From assembly GCF_021390475.1 (NCBI RefSeq), contig NZ_JAJUWS010000011.1, forward strand, positions 62,001 through 126,000: DNA of 64,000 nt. Reading direction: 5' to 3'. Position 1 is the stretch's first letter; each line of letters starts with the position of its first letter. The DNA comes from Streptomyces sp. ST2-7A (lineage in GTDB: Bacteria; Actinomycetota; Actinomycetes; Streptomycetales; Streptomycetaceae). Below are positions 46,026 through 53,851 of the stretch, piece after piece. The notes under the pieces were generated by a model. It was not told the DNA's origin. It did no database searches and saw nothing but the letters and a program-made list of their open reading frames with translations. Both the position numbers and the translations under genes were made by a program.

Positions 46026-46530
46026 GGGGGGTGCTCCGGTGGTCTGTCGGTCCCCGGTCGGTGTCGCGGTCGAAGGGACGGGAGAACGGACATGGACGTG
46101 CCGGGTCGATCTCGGCCCAGACGATCTTGCCGCCCTCCGTTCGCGGCTGTGCTCCCCACCGGTCGGCGAGGGCGGCGATCAGAGCCATTCCGCGCCCCGA
46201 CTCGCCGTGCGGCGGCGGGTTCTCCCGTTGATCGGGCAGCCGGTCGCCCCGGCTGTCGGTGACCTCGACCCGCACCGTGCCCGTCGCCGGGAGGAGCACC
46301 AGCGAGATGTGGAAGTCCCGCCCGTCCCGACAGCCGTGGAGAACGGCGTTCGCGCACAGTTCGGCGACCACGTGCTGGACACGTTCCGTCATGTTCGGCG
46401 GTACGTTCCAGCCGTGCAGCGTCTCCACGGCGAGGAGCCGGGCGAGCCGCGCGCCACGCGGCGTGGAGGAGAGAACCTGTGTGAAAGTCCGCAGAACAAC
46501 GGGGTTTCGGGTACCGGCGGGGAAGTGCAT
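46015..46530 (-). CDS. RsbW-like ATP-binding protein (AbaA-cluster type)
   Basis: A 171-residue histidine-kinase-like ATPase. The N-box AELCANAVLHG, the G1 region VEVTDSRGDRLP and the GRGMALIAALADRWG box are present, as in anti-sigma factors of the RsbW family. Such genes commonly sit beside WhiJ-like regulators and DUF397 proteins in Streptomyces, as here, where it is divergent from the XRE gene. ATG 46530 was chosen; a start 15 codons earlier is possible. The tail after about 145 is disordered. Confidence 0.82.
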   Translation of the reverse strand: MHFPAGTRNPVVLRTFTQVLSSTPRGARLARLLAVETLHGWNVPPNMTERVQHVVAELCANAVLHGCRDGRDFHISLVLLPATGTVRVEVTDSRGDRLPDQRENPPPHGESGRGMALIAALADRWGAQPRTEGGKIVWAEIDPARPCPFSRPFDRDTDRGPTDHRSTPLSR

Positions 46531-46588
46531 GGAACCCACCGTGCCGGTCGCGCGCGGTTTTCGCCGGCATTTCATCGTGTACGAAAAG

Positions 46589-46606
46589 TGAGTGTACAAG
46601 CACTCA
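46589..46606. promoter_or_regulatory. Candidate XRE operator in the divergent gap
   Basis: TGAGTG-TACAAG-CACTCA has perfect 6-base arms around a 6-base spacer. It lies between the RsbW-like gene and the XRE gene (159-base gap), a natural place for the regulator to control both. Confidence 0.5.
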
Positions 46607-46688
46607 GGGTAGACGGTACGCTGATCCCGCGTCACACTGGGTGAAGGTGAGCGCCGGGTGCCCCGGCGCCTTCCGGAGGGAGCCAGGA

Positions 46689-47543
46689 GTGACGAACGGG
46701 GAAGCGACCACCACGACATGCGACGGCCTGCGCGAACCGGATCCGTCCGACAGCCTGCGGACCTTCGGCGCGGTCGTGCAGGGATTGCGCGAACACGCGG
46801 GGCTCAGCCGCGCCGAATTCGGCGATCTGGTCCGGTTCTCCAAACACACGGTGGTGTCGGTCGAGTTGGGGCGCAGGATGCCCGACCCGTCGTTCGTGGA
46901 ACGGGCGGAGGAGGCGCTGGGCAACACCGGTGCCCTGCGCCGGGCCGCCCGTCACCTGACGCGCGGCGAACCCGGCCTGGCCGCATGGTTCCGCCGCTGG
47001 GCCCGCCTGGAACGCGAGGCGGTCAGCCTCTCCACCTACGAATGCCGCCTGGTCCCCGGCCTGTTGCAGTCCGAGTCCTATGCCCGGGTGGCTTTCCACA
47101 ACAGTGTTCCCCCGCTTTCGGACGAGCAGATGGAAGCGCAGGTGACCGCTCGCCTGCAACGCCAGCAACTCATCAAGGAGAAGTCGAACACCTCCTTCAG
47201 CTTCATCGTGGAGGAGTTCGTCCTACGCCGCCCCTTGGGTGGAGCAGCGGTGACACGTGATCAATTGACCCACATCCTGGAACTCACCGAGCATCGCAAC
47301 GTGAGTGTCCAGATCATGCCGATCGGGAGTGAGCGGCACGCGGGGCTGGACGGTCCTCTGGCACTGTTGGAGATGCCGGATGGTCGACGTCTCGCCTACT
47401 CCGAGGGGCAGAAGAACGGTCGTCTGATCTCGGACGTGGCCGAGGCGGTGGTGTTGCATCAACGGTATGCGACACTCCGCTCACAGGCCCTCGATCCCAC
47501 AGCCTCGGTGGGCCTGTTGAAGAGCCTACGAGGAGAGTCATGA
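46689..47543 (+). CDS. XRE-family regulator with DUF5753 (WhiJ-like)
   Basis: A 284-residue regulator: helix-turn-helix at about 28-80 (GLSRAEFGDLVRFSKHTVVS), then DUF5753 with ECRLVPGLLQSESYAR near 120 and VQIMPIGSERHAG near 215. GTG 46689 follows GGAGGG by eight bases. Its stop overlaps the DUF397 start (ATGA). With the divergent RsbW-like gene this forms an AbaA/WhiJ-type cluster, a Streptomyces hallmark linked to development and antibiotic control. It is about as divergent from the BREX-embedded copy as family members usually are, so it is not a recent duplicate. Confidence 0.87.
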   Translation: MTNGEATTTTCDGLREPDPSDSLRTFGAVVQGLREHAGLSRAEFGDLVRFSKHTVVSVELGRRMPDPSFVERAEEALGNTGALRRAARHLTRGEPGLAAWFRRWARLEREAVSLSTYECRLVPGLLQSESYARVAFHNSVPPLSDEQMEAQVTARLQRQQLIKEKSNTSFSFIVEEFVLRRPLGGAAVTRDQLTHILELTEHRNVSVQIMPIGSERHAGLDGPLALLEMPDGRRLAYSEGQKNGRLISDVAEAVVLHQRYATLRSQALDPTASVGLLKSLRGES

Positions 47544-47725
47544 AGAAGCGCCTTGCCTGGTTCAAGTCCAGTTACAGCGGTACCGAGGGGGACAACTGCG
47601 TCGAGGTCGCGTTCGGTGAGCGGGCGGTTCTGGTGCGGGACTCGAAGGACACGGCGCGTCCGCACCTCGCCGTCCGGCGCGAGGAGTGGGCCCGACTGCT
47701 GGAGTTCACCACCGCGCGGCTCTGA
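47540..47725 (+). CDS. DUF397 domain protein
   Basis: A 61-residue DUF397 protein with WFKSSYSGTEGDNCVEVA and VLVRDSKD, the complete family signature. ATG 47540 overlaps the XRE stop, so translation is coupled. It probably modulates the adjacent regulator. Confidence 0.87.
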   Translation: MKKRLAWFKSSYSGTEGDNCVEVAFGERAVLVRDSKDTARPHLAVRREEWARLLEFTTARL

Positions 47726-47872
47726 GCTCCCATCCGGCCGGACCGGCCACCGATGATTGACCGCGACCGTTCGGCGGCCGTCGCGGAGCGGGGTGGACAC
47801 GCACGGGGGCCGGTCCGGATTCCGCCCGGTCGCCCGCCCGGTGGTCGGGGCGGGCGGGCGACCGGGCGGGGC

Positions 47873-48295
47873 TCAGCCCGGGCGGCCGCAGTAGGTGGAG
47901 CCGCTGCTCCGCCTGATCTCCCAGCGCATGGCGTTGCGGGTGTTGGGTCCGTAGACGCCGTCCGAGGCGACTCCGTTCCGGCTCCGGGCCGTGCGCAGGG
48001 CGCTCTCGGTGGCGGGACCGAAAACGCCGTCCACGTCGAGACGTGCCCCCTCGCACCGGTTCAGGGACCACTGGAGGGCCTTCACGTGCTCGCCGCCGGC
48101 GCCACGCCCCATGACGCAACTGAAGGAGCCGCCGCTGGCGGCGGGCAGGGGCGCCCGGTCCCCGTTGCGGAGGGTGTACCAGGACGCCTTGGCGCACGGG
48201 TTGTCGGCGTGGGCGGTGGACGCGGTGGTCACGCCGAGACCGCTGAGCACGGCGACCGCGGCGAGTGTGGCGGCGAGATGCTTCTTCACCTTCAC
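47873..48295 (-). CDS. Secreted peptidoglycan-binding domain protein
   Basis: A 140-residue exported protein. Residues 1-31 are a signal peptide (KVKK, a hydrophobic core, cut near AHA-DN). The mature part holds one peptidoglycan-binding type 1 domain, with VKALQWSLNRC, LDVDGVFGPATESALR and the second half-repeat DGVYGPNTRNAM. Four Cys in the mature part could form two disulfides. There is no catalytic domain, so it may be a wall-bound decoy or regulator of hydrolases. GTG 48295 follows GAGGAG at the right distance. Confidence 0.83.
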   Translation of the reverse strand: MKVKKHLAATLAAVAVLSGLGVTTASTAHADNPCAKASWYTLRNGDRAPLPAASGGSFSCVMGRGAGGEHVKALQWSLNRCEGARLDVDGVFGPATESALRTARSRNGVASDGVYGPNTRNAMRWEIRRSSGSTYCGRPG

Positions 48296-48928
48296 GGGGA
48301 CTGCTCCTCGGAGGTCGTGGCCTTGATCGCGTCGGCGATCAACCCTGTGGCCAACCCTGCCGGAACCGGGGAATTCTCCGGGTTCCCGAGGAGATCATCC
48401 GGGTTTTGAGGGCACTTCCGGCAGTGGGGTGAACAGTTTTCACCCCACCGGTGGATGAAGTGACGAACGTTCGATCGGCGGCATGGTCGATGTGCGGTTT
48501 CCCGGCTCACTCACCGTGCGACCCTTGCGGAAAATCGACACGGGAAACAACGACGACGGGATGTGCAATCCTGGGTCGTTTCCCGTTGACGAAGGGGGTG
48601 GCGGTTTCCCATCAGGGGCCCGGACGGGGCCGGGTGCCGGAGGCCCCTCTGTGGGGGCGCCCGACCGCCGGAGGGCCCCGCCCCGGGGTGGGGAAAGCGG
48701 CGCGGACGCCTGCCCGTGCGCCCGGTGGGCCGGTTCCGCTCCCGGTTCGGGCGACTCCGATCGGAGGAGGAAAACACCTCACGTGCCACCCGGGGCAACA
48801 CCCGTGGCGACGCTTTCACGGGACACGGCAAATAGGCCGGCCGGGCCGAAAATCCCTCCTTTACGGCATCCGGTTTTCCCTCGGAATCTGTTGGTGTGGG
48901 CGCCGGATCGGACCGAGGAGGGACCGTC
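48296..48928. promoter_or_regulatory. Divergent 633-base control region
   Basis: No credible gene lies between the secreted protein gene and the beta-family gene. GTGGGGTGAA (48424-48433) pairs with TTCACCCCAC (48439-48448) over a 5-base loop, and CGAACGTTCG (48464-48473) is a perfect palindrome 15 bases on. Both could be operators or, for the first, a short transcript hairpin in the leader of the leftward gene. Local base use is more AT-rich than the flanks, as expected for promoters. Confidence 0.45.
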
Positions 48929-49990
48929 GTGTCGGAAACCCCCTATGTTCCCGTCCTGCCGGTTCGGAAATTCGCCGTCCAGGCCCATCGGATGCTTCAT
49001 CCCCCGATTCGCCACGCGATGTTCCCGCTGTGGACCCTGCATCCCTGCCCCGGTGTTTCGCCGAAGGACGCGGAGGAACACCTTCGCCCCCTTCTGGCCG
49101 ATGTTGGAAAGTGCCAGGCCGGGCGCCCGGGGTGGATCGACGCGTCGGCCCTGGAGGACGGGCAGTGGTCCCGACTGCTTCCCGCCCTCGTCGAACTCGT
49201 CGAGTTCTGCTCCCTGCGGCCCGTGGTGACGGTCGGCCGGCACCCCCACGACCCCAAGCAGGGGATCCCGGGGGTGATCGGTGGTGATTCGGGGGAACTG
49301 GGCATCCGCGTCCGTGTACCGGGGGAGTGGCGGGAGTCGTCGGCCGAGGTGGTCCGCACCCTGGTGGGCCGTCTCGACCCGGCCACGCGAGTCGACCTCC
49401 TGCTGGATCTGTCCGTGGTGTCCGGGGACCGACCGGAGGCGGCCAAGGAAGCACTGCGCGCCCTGGACGCTCTCGTGCCGTTGGCGTCCTGGCGGACCGT
49501 CGTCGTCCTGGCCGGTGGCTTCCCCGAGCCCGCGCCGGTCTCGGCGGGATACGAATGGGTCGAGGAGGCCCGCACGGAGCGGCTGGTGTGGCGGGAGGTG
49601 CTCGCCGCCGGCCGCGCGTACTCACCCCTGCTCGCCCCCGGGGATTACGCGGTCCGGTCACCGTCCGTCCTCGAGGCACCGGTGAGGGACCAAGGGGAGA
49701 AGCGGCACACCGGGACGCTTCGGTACACCACCGAGGACTCGTTCGTGATCTGCCGGATGTGGCACCGGGGGCGGAGGCGGGACGAGATGAACCGGGAAAC
49801 CCTGCGTCGTCTCGTCGGGCTGCCGGAGTTCCGGGGCACGGCGGCGGGAGCGGGGGAGACCTGGCTGTGGAACGCGGCCCGGGGGCACGACGACTTCGGC
49901 GGACCGGTGGGCACCGGGGCCCATGCCGACTGGATCCGGATCGGCACGGTGCAGCACCTGACGCGGGCGGTGCGCGAACGGCACGGGTGA
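48929..49990 (+). CDS. Beta-family protein (possible defence gene)
   Basis: A 353-residue protein of the beta protein family (PF14350). It shows the N-terminal YVPVLPVRKFAVQA, the middle DLLLDLS segment and a C-terminal LRYTTEDSFVICR with WIRIGTVQHLTRAV. Family members are often neighbours of sce7725/sce7726-type genes in bacterial defence islands; their biochemical role is unknown. GTG 48929 lies six bases after GGAGGG. Here it stands alone, followed by a hairpin, and base use matches its surroundings. Confidence 0.7.
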   Translation: MSETPYVPVLPVRKFAVQAHRMLHPPIRHAMFPLWTLHPCPGVSPKDAEEHLRPLLADVGKCQAGRPGWIDASALEDGQWSRLLPALVELVEFCSLRPVVTVGRHPHDPKQGIPGVIGGDSGELGIRVRVPGEWRESSAEVVRTLVGRLDPATRVDLLLDLSVVSGDRPEAAKEALRALDALVPLASWRTVVVLAGGFPEPAPVSAGYEWVEEARTERLVWREVLAAGRAYSPLLAPGDYAVRSPSVLEAPVRDQGEKRHTGTLRYTTEDSFVICRMWHRGRRRDEMNRETLRRLVGLPEFRGTAAGAGETWLWNAARGHDDFGGPVGTGAHADWIRIGTVQHLTRAVRERHG

Positions 49991-50000
49991 GGGACCGGGC

Positions 50001-50041
50001 CGCCGTTCCGCCGGGGACGGTCACCCCCTGGCGGAACGGCG
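50001..50041. terminator. 12-bp hairpin between convergent genes
   Basis: CGCCGTTCCGCC (50001-50012) pairs perfectly with GGCGGAACGGCG (50030-50041), loop 17 bases. It serves the beta-family gene and the convergent lipoprotein gene. Confidence 0.82.
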
Positions 50042-50050
50042 ACCCGGGTG

Positions 50051-51156
50051 TCACGGCTCCAGGCCGGTCAGCCAGGCGCGCGGACCCTCCACCTCACCGG
50101 TGGGGTGCAGGTAGACGGTGGCGGGCACCTCGCCGTCGTCCAGCAGGTGGATCGTGCACTCCCGCACCGTCCCGCCGGGCCTCAGCATCTCGTTCGGGAC
50201 CGCGTCCGGGCAGGGCTCCACCCCCCGCCCGTGGACGTCGAGCAGGAGTAGCGGCTTGGAGGAGGCGCCGGTGGCCGTCCAGACCTCGATGCCGTCCCGC
50301 ATGCTCGGCAGCAGGTCGTGCTCCCCGTCGTTGCGGTACTCCATCGTCACGTGGAAGGGGGTCTTCCCCTCGGTCTCCACGTCCCACTCGTGGAGGTCCC
50401 GCGCGGTGCCCTCGGCCACCTCCACGAGGGAGGCGAGCAGGGGGACGTTCTCACCCGAGTGCTTGGACCAGGCGGTCTCCACCTCGGAGCCGGGCGCCCG
50501 GAGCGTCTCCATCGGCTCGGCGCCGTCCACCGGCCACAGCAGCGGCTCGTCACCCGGGTCGGTGTACGCCACCCGCAGCGGCTCGCCCCCCGGGTACATC
50601 AGGAACATCTGACAGATCGTGACGGTCTCCCCCTCGTCGATACGGTCGGGGGCCTGCCGATCACAGGCCGCCGGGTAGGGGGAGGAGCCACCGCCGAAGG
50701 TCATCAGGGAGAGCGGCTCCGCCGCCCGGCCGTCCGTGCCCACCACGGCGAAGCCCTCCTCCACGGCGGGGTCGGTCACGGCCCCGTCCGTGGCCGTGAC
50801 CTCGAAGGTGAGGTAGTGGGGGACCAGACCCTCCTGGTGGTCGCGCAGACTGATGTTCTCCAGGTCGGACTCCTTCCCCCTGGTCAGGATGGACGGGGTC
50901 ACCTCGATCCCCCGGGCGCTTTCCCCCTCGTCGGTCCAGGTGGTTCCCCGGGTGTCACCGGCCAGGGGCAACTCCTCGGCGTCACCGCCCCCGGGCGCCC
51001 CGGCCTCGTCCGCCGTCTCCGCGTTCCCGGCGCCGCCCCGGTGGCCGGGCCGGTCTCCCCCTCGCCCCGCTCGGGGAGGCCGCCCCCGCAGCCCGTGAGC
51101 ACCAGGGTCACCGCCGTGGCGGTGACCGTCCCCGTGACGTGTCCGCGTATGCGCAC
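50051..51156 (-). pseudogene. Lipoprotein gene broken by a frameshift
   Basis: From GTG 51156 (with GGAG upstream) the frame encodes a lipoprotein signal peptide ending in VTLVLTGCGGG, with the acylated Cys near residue 22, and continues into an acidic linker. The body (PHYLTFEVTATDGAV, ending WLTGLEP at 50051) lies in another frame of the same strand. The frames cross around 51040-51090, a G-rich tract, and one base seems to be missing. The body is a secreted DUF4352-like beta domain in general look, but I cannot name the family. It is either a disrupted gene or a base-calling error. Confidence 0.62.
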
Positions 51157-51475
51157 CGGAACTCCGTGTGTCGTGATGCGTCGCGCGTGCCGTCCCCCGA
51201 TCGGTGGCGCCATGGACCCCCCGGCACCGGCCGCCGGCGGCCGACGGCACGGCCACCCCCGGTCGGTGGCCGGCTCCGCGCCCGGCGTCCCCTGTCCCCC
51301 GGGCCGGCCGGAGCGGCACCGCGCGCCCATCGTGGGGACCGGGGAGCCGGTGCGGTCCCACGGGTCGTCACGTGGACCCCGTGGGGCGGGGATCGACGAC
51401 CCCGGTCGGGCGCCGTCGCCCCGATGGGGGTCGCCGACGGGCGGGACGGCCGATCCACCGGGAGGATCGGTGCCC

Positions 51476-51949
51476 GTGCAGACCTTTCTCCCCGTCCCCG
51501 GTTTCGCCGACTCGGCCGCCCTGCTGGACCAGCGGCGACTGGGCAAGCAGCGGGTGGAGACGATCCAGGTCCTGCGGGCGCTGACCGTGCCCGGGTACGG
51601 GTGGCGCCGACACCCGGCGGTGCGCATGTGGCGGGGGTACGAGGAGGCGGTGGTCCGCTACGGGCTGGAGATGTGCCGTGCCTGGGTGGCCGGCGGCCGG
51701 AAGGACACCTGCGCGCTCACCCTCACCACCGATCTGGGCACGGCCCGCGCCCTGACGGAGGTGCGCGACCAGGCGGGGTTGGCCGAGGCGGGGGAGTTGC
51801 CGCCGTGGTTGGGGGAGGAGGCGTTCCACCGGGCGCACCGTTCGGCGCTGCTGCGCAAGGACCCGGATTTCTACGGTCCGCTGTTCCCCGGGACCCCCGA
51901 CGACCTGCCCTACGTCTGGCCCTCCTCGGACCGCGATCCGGAGGCGTGA
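51476..51949 (+). CDS. MSMEG_6728-family protein (Pyr_excise fold)
   Basis: A 157-residue protein starting MQTFLPVPGF and containing LDQRRLGKQRVETIQVLRAL and HPAVRMWRGYEEAV, the signature of the MSMEG_6728 group. The fold is related to pyrimidine-dimer DNA glycosylase (PF03013), and the Arg/Lys-rich helix would bind DNA; activity is not proven. GTG 51476 was chosen because it matches the family start and lies nine bases after GGAGGA; GTG 51470 is possible. Its last 40 bases overlap the end of the convergent acetyltransferase gene. Confidence 0.8.
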   Translation: MQTFLPVPGFADSAALLDQRRLGKQRVETIQVLRALTVPGYGWRRHPAVRMWRGYEEAVVRYGLEMCRAWVAGGRKDTCALTLTTDLGTARALTEVRDQAGLAEAGELPPWLGEEAFHRAHRSALLRKDPDFYGPLFPGTPDDLPYVWPSSDRDPEA

Positions 51950-52467
51950 GCGGGGGAACGGACCTCCTCCGGGGACGGGTCGGCGCCGGGGACGAGTCGA
52001 CGGCGGTACCGGATGCCCGGCCGGCCGTCGAGGTCGATCTCCCCGATCACGGCGAAGCCGTTGTGGGCGAGCACCGCGCGGGACGCCGGGTTGTCGAGGG
52101 TGGTGACGGCGGTGAGCGCGGACAGCCCGTACACCTCGGCGGCCCGGCGGCAGACCTCGGCGACAGCCCCCGTCGCGATGCCCCGGCCGGTCGCCTCCTC
52201 GGCGATCCGGTAGCCGAGTTCGGCCACTCCGTCCGTGATGTCCACGAGGTTGACCCGGCCGATCACCCGCCCGTCGTCCACCAGGACGTGCAGGTGGTGC
52301 AGGCCGGCCCGCTGCTCGGCGAGCAGGGCGCGGTGGCGTTCGCCGAACCCAGCGAACCAGGCGTCACCGCGATCGGGGATCGAGCGGGCGAACCACTCGC
52401 GGTTCTCCCGCTCGAAGGAGAGGACCGCAGCCGCGTGATCGGCGCGCAACCGTTCGAGTACCACCAT
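51910..52467 (-). CDS. GNAT-family N-acetyltransferase
   Basis: A 185-residue acetyltransferase. The acetyl-CoA-binding segment ELGYRIAEEATGRGIATGAV and TLDNPASRAVLAHNGF mark a RimJ/RimL-like GNAT enzyme that probably modifies an amine, often a protein N-terminus. ATG 52467 begins the fold directly. The 3-prime end overlaps the convergent gene by 40 bases, giving a Ser/Glu-rich tail. The target is unknown. Confidence 0.85.
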   Translation of the reverse strand: MVVLERLRADHAAAVLSFERENREWFARSIPDRGDAWFAGFGERHRALLAEQRAGLHHLHVLVDDGRVIGRVNLVDITDGVAELGYRIAEEATGRGIATGAVAEVCRRAAEVYGLSALTAVTTLDNPASRAVLAHNGFAVIGEIDLDGRPGIRYRRRLVPGADPSPEEVRSPAHASGSRSEEGQT

Positions 52468-52537
52468 GGTGTTCACCCTACGACGTGCCCGCCGGGGCGC
52501 GTCCGCCCCCTCGCCCGGGGGTGGGCGCGCCCCCGGG

Positions 52538-53446
52538 TCACCGGCGGGGCTCGGCGTCGGGGGCCGGGGTGTCGGGGATCGGGTGGCGATGGTCGGCCGC
52601 GTAGGCGGCGAAGACCTCGGCCGTGTCACCGCCGGTGCGCAGGAAGTTCCGGTCCAGCACGCCGGCCAGGTCGTCCAGGGCGTCGCCCAGCATCGCCGCC
52701 GACAGTCGCACGTCCGCTTCATCGGATTCGCGCCACCGCAGGGCGAGTCGGTGGGCGTGGTGGACGGTCGCGGAGAGGGAGAGGTGCTCGTCCGCGTCGT
52801 GGAACCAGTAACCCTCGGGGTACTGGGTGAAGTCCCCCCGGGTCTGCACCACCGACGCCGTCAGGTCGTCCAGCAGGGAGGAGGTGAGGGCCCCGTCCCG
52901 GGCGAGGCGGTCGTTGGTCCGCAACAGGTGGAGTCGGCCGGCCAGTTGGCGGCGGTGGCCCAGGGTGGGGTAGACCCCCAGCACCCAGGAGACCACCGCG
53001 GTCAGCAGGACGAAGCCGAACATCGCCTCGACCGGTACCGCCAGGCGCAACCAGCCGTCGGAGGGGGCCACGTCCCCCAGACCGAGAGTGGTCAGGGCGA
53101 CCAGCGACATGTAGGCGGCGTCGAGGAAACCGCTGTGCTCGGTGGGGTCCAGGGAACTGTCGAAGATGAAGAACTCGGGGAGGTTCGGCCAGTAGAGCAG
53201 GGCCCAGCCGAGGGCGCCGAGCACGCCCCACAGGAAGATCACCGTCACCATGCCCAGCGGCCCGACGAGGCCGCCGGGACCGCGCTCGCGCCCCCGGCGC
53301 GGCAGGGAACGGGAGATCCGCCACAGCGCGGCCATGGTCAGGCGGCTCATCCCGCCGTGTCGGGTGGGGTGCCACAGGGTGTGGAACAGGTCTCGTGCCA
53401 CGAGGGCGATCAGCGCCGCTCCCAGCAGCATCACGGCGATGTCCAT
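52538..53446 (-). CDS. Two-helix-pore potassium channel family protein
   Basis: A 302-residue membrane protein. Hydrophobic segments lie at about 2-20, 64-86 and 138-160; the pore loop before the last reads LTTLGLGD, a K+ selectivity filter of the ion_trans_2 type. The cytoplasmic C-terminal half is helical with many His/Arg and ends in a Pro-rich tail; no RCK nucleotide-binding domain is visible. ATG 53446 follows GGAGG by four bases. It is divergent from the AfsR-like gene. Confidence 0.82.
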   Translation of the reverse strand: MDIAVMLLGAALIALVARDLFHTLWHPTRHGGMSRLTMAALWRISRSLPRRGRERGPGGLVGPLGMVTVIFLWGVLGALGWALLYWPNLPEFFIFDSSLDPTEHSGFLDAAYMSLVALTTLGLGDVAPSDGWLRLAVPVEAMFGFVLLTAVVSWVLGVYPTLGHRRQLAGRLHLLRTNDRLARDGALTSSLLDDLTASVVQTRGDFTQYPEGYWFHDADEHLSLSATVHHAHRLALRWRESDEADVRLSAAMLGDALDDLAGVLDRNFLRTGGDTAEVFAAYAADHRHPIPDTPAPDAEPRR

Positions 53447-53851
53447 ACGGCCTCCGATTCCGCCCGGTGTCGATCGAATGTGGGACGGGTGGTACCGGTC
53501 CTCCCCACCCCGCCCGCGATCATCCGATGAACGTGCGGTGGGATGGTCGACCGACGCGCGGGGCATCGGATTTCACCCCGCCACGCGGTCGCTCGCCCCC
53601 GGAGTGGAGCCACGTCCTCCGGAACGCGTGACCACTCGTGCCCGGGAGATCACGCGCTGGTCCGGCGGTGGATGATTTCACGCCCTGTTGGGCGACTTCC
53701 GGCCGGCTTCGGCTGTCTTCCGCCAACTTCGCATCACACCGGAGATGTCGCCCGGAAGACGGTTTGAGGTATCCGCCCCACCGTGCGAGGATCCCGCATC
53801 CGGACCGGTCCCGGATCAACGAACCTCCCACTCCGGTCGGTTGGAGAATTC
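53447..53851. promoter_or_regulatory. Divergent gap before the AfsR-like gene
   Basis: 405 bases with no convincing gene. It should contain promoters for both the channel gene and the regulator. CTTCCGGCCGGCTTCGG and CTTCCGCCAACTTCGC near 53696-53732 are loose repeats of CTTC-spaced elements, as often found before SARP-type regulators. Confidence 0.35.

Noticed and set aside
48296..48600. c-di-AMP (ydaO) riboswitch before the wall-binding protein
   Set aside because: Streptomyces wall-enzyme genes can have one, but the conserved core sequences are not visible in the leader.
48451..49287. A 278-codon plus-strand frame at the start of the beta-family gene
   Set aside because: It is a different frame of the beta-family gene, with no ribosome site and random composition.
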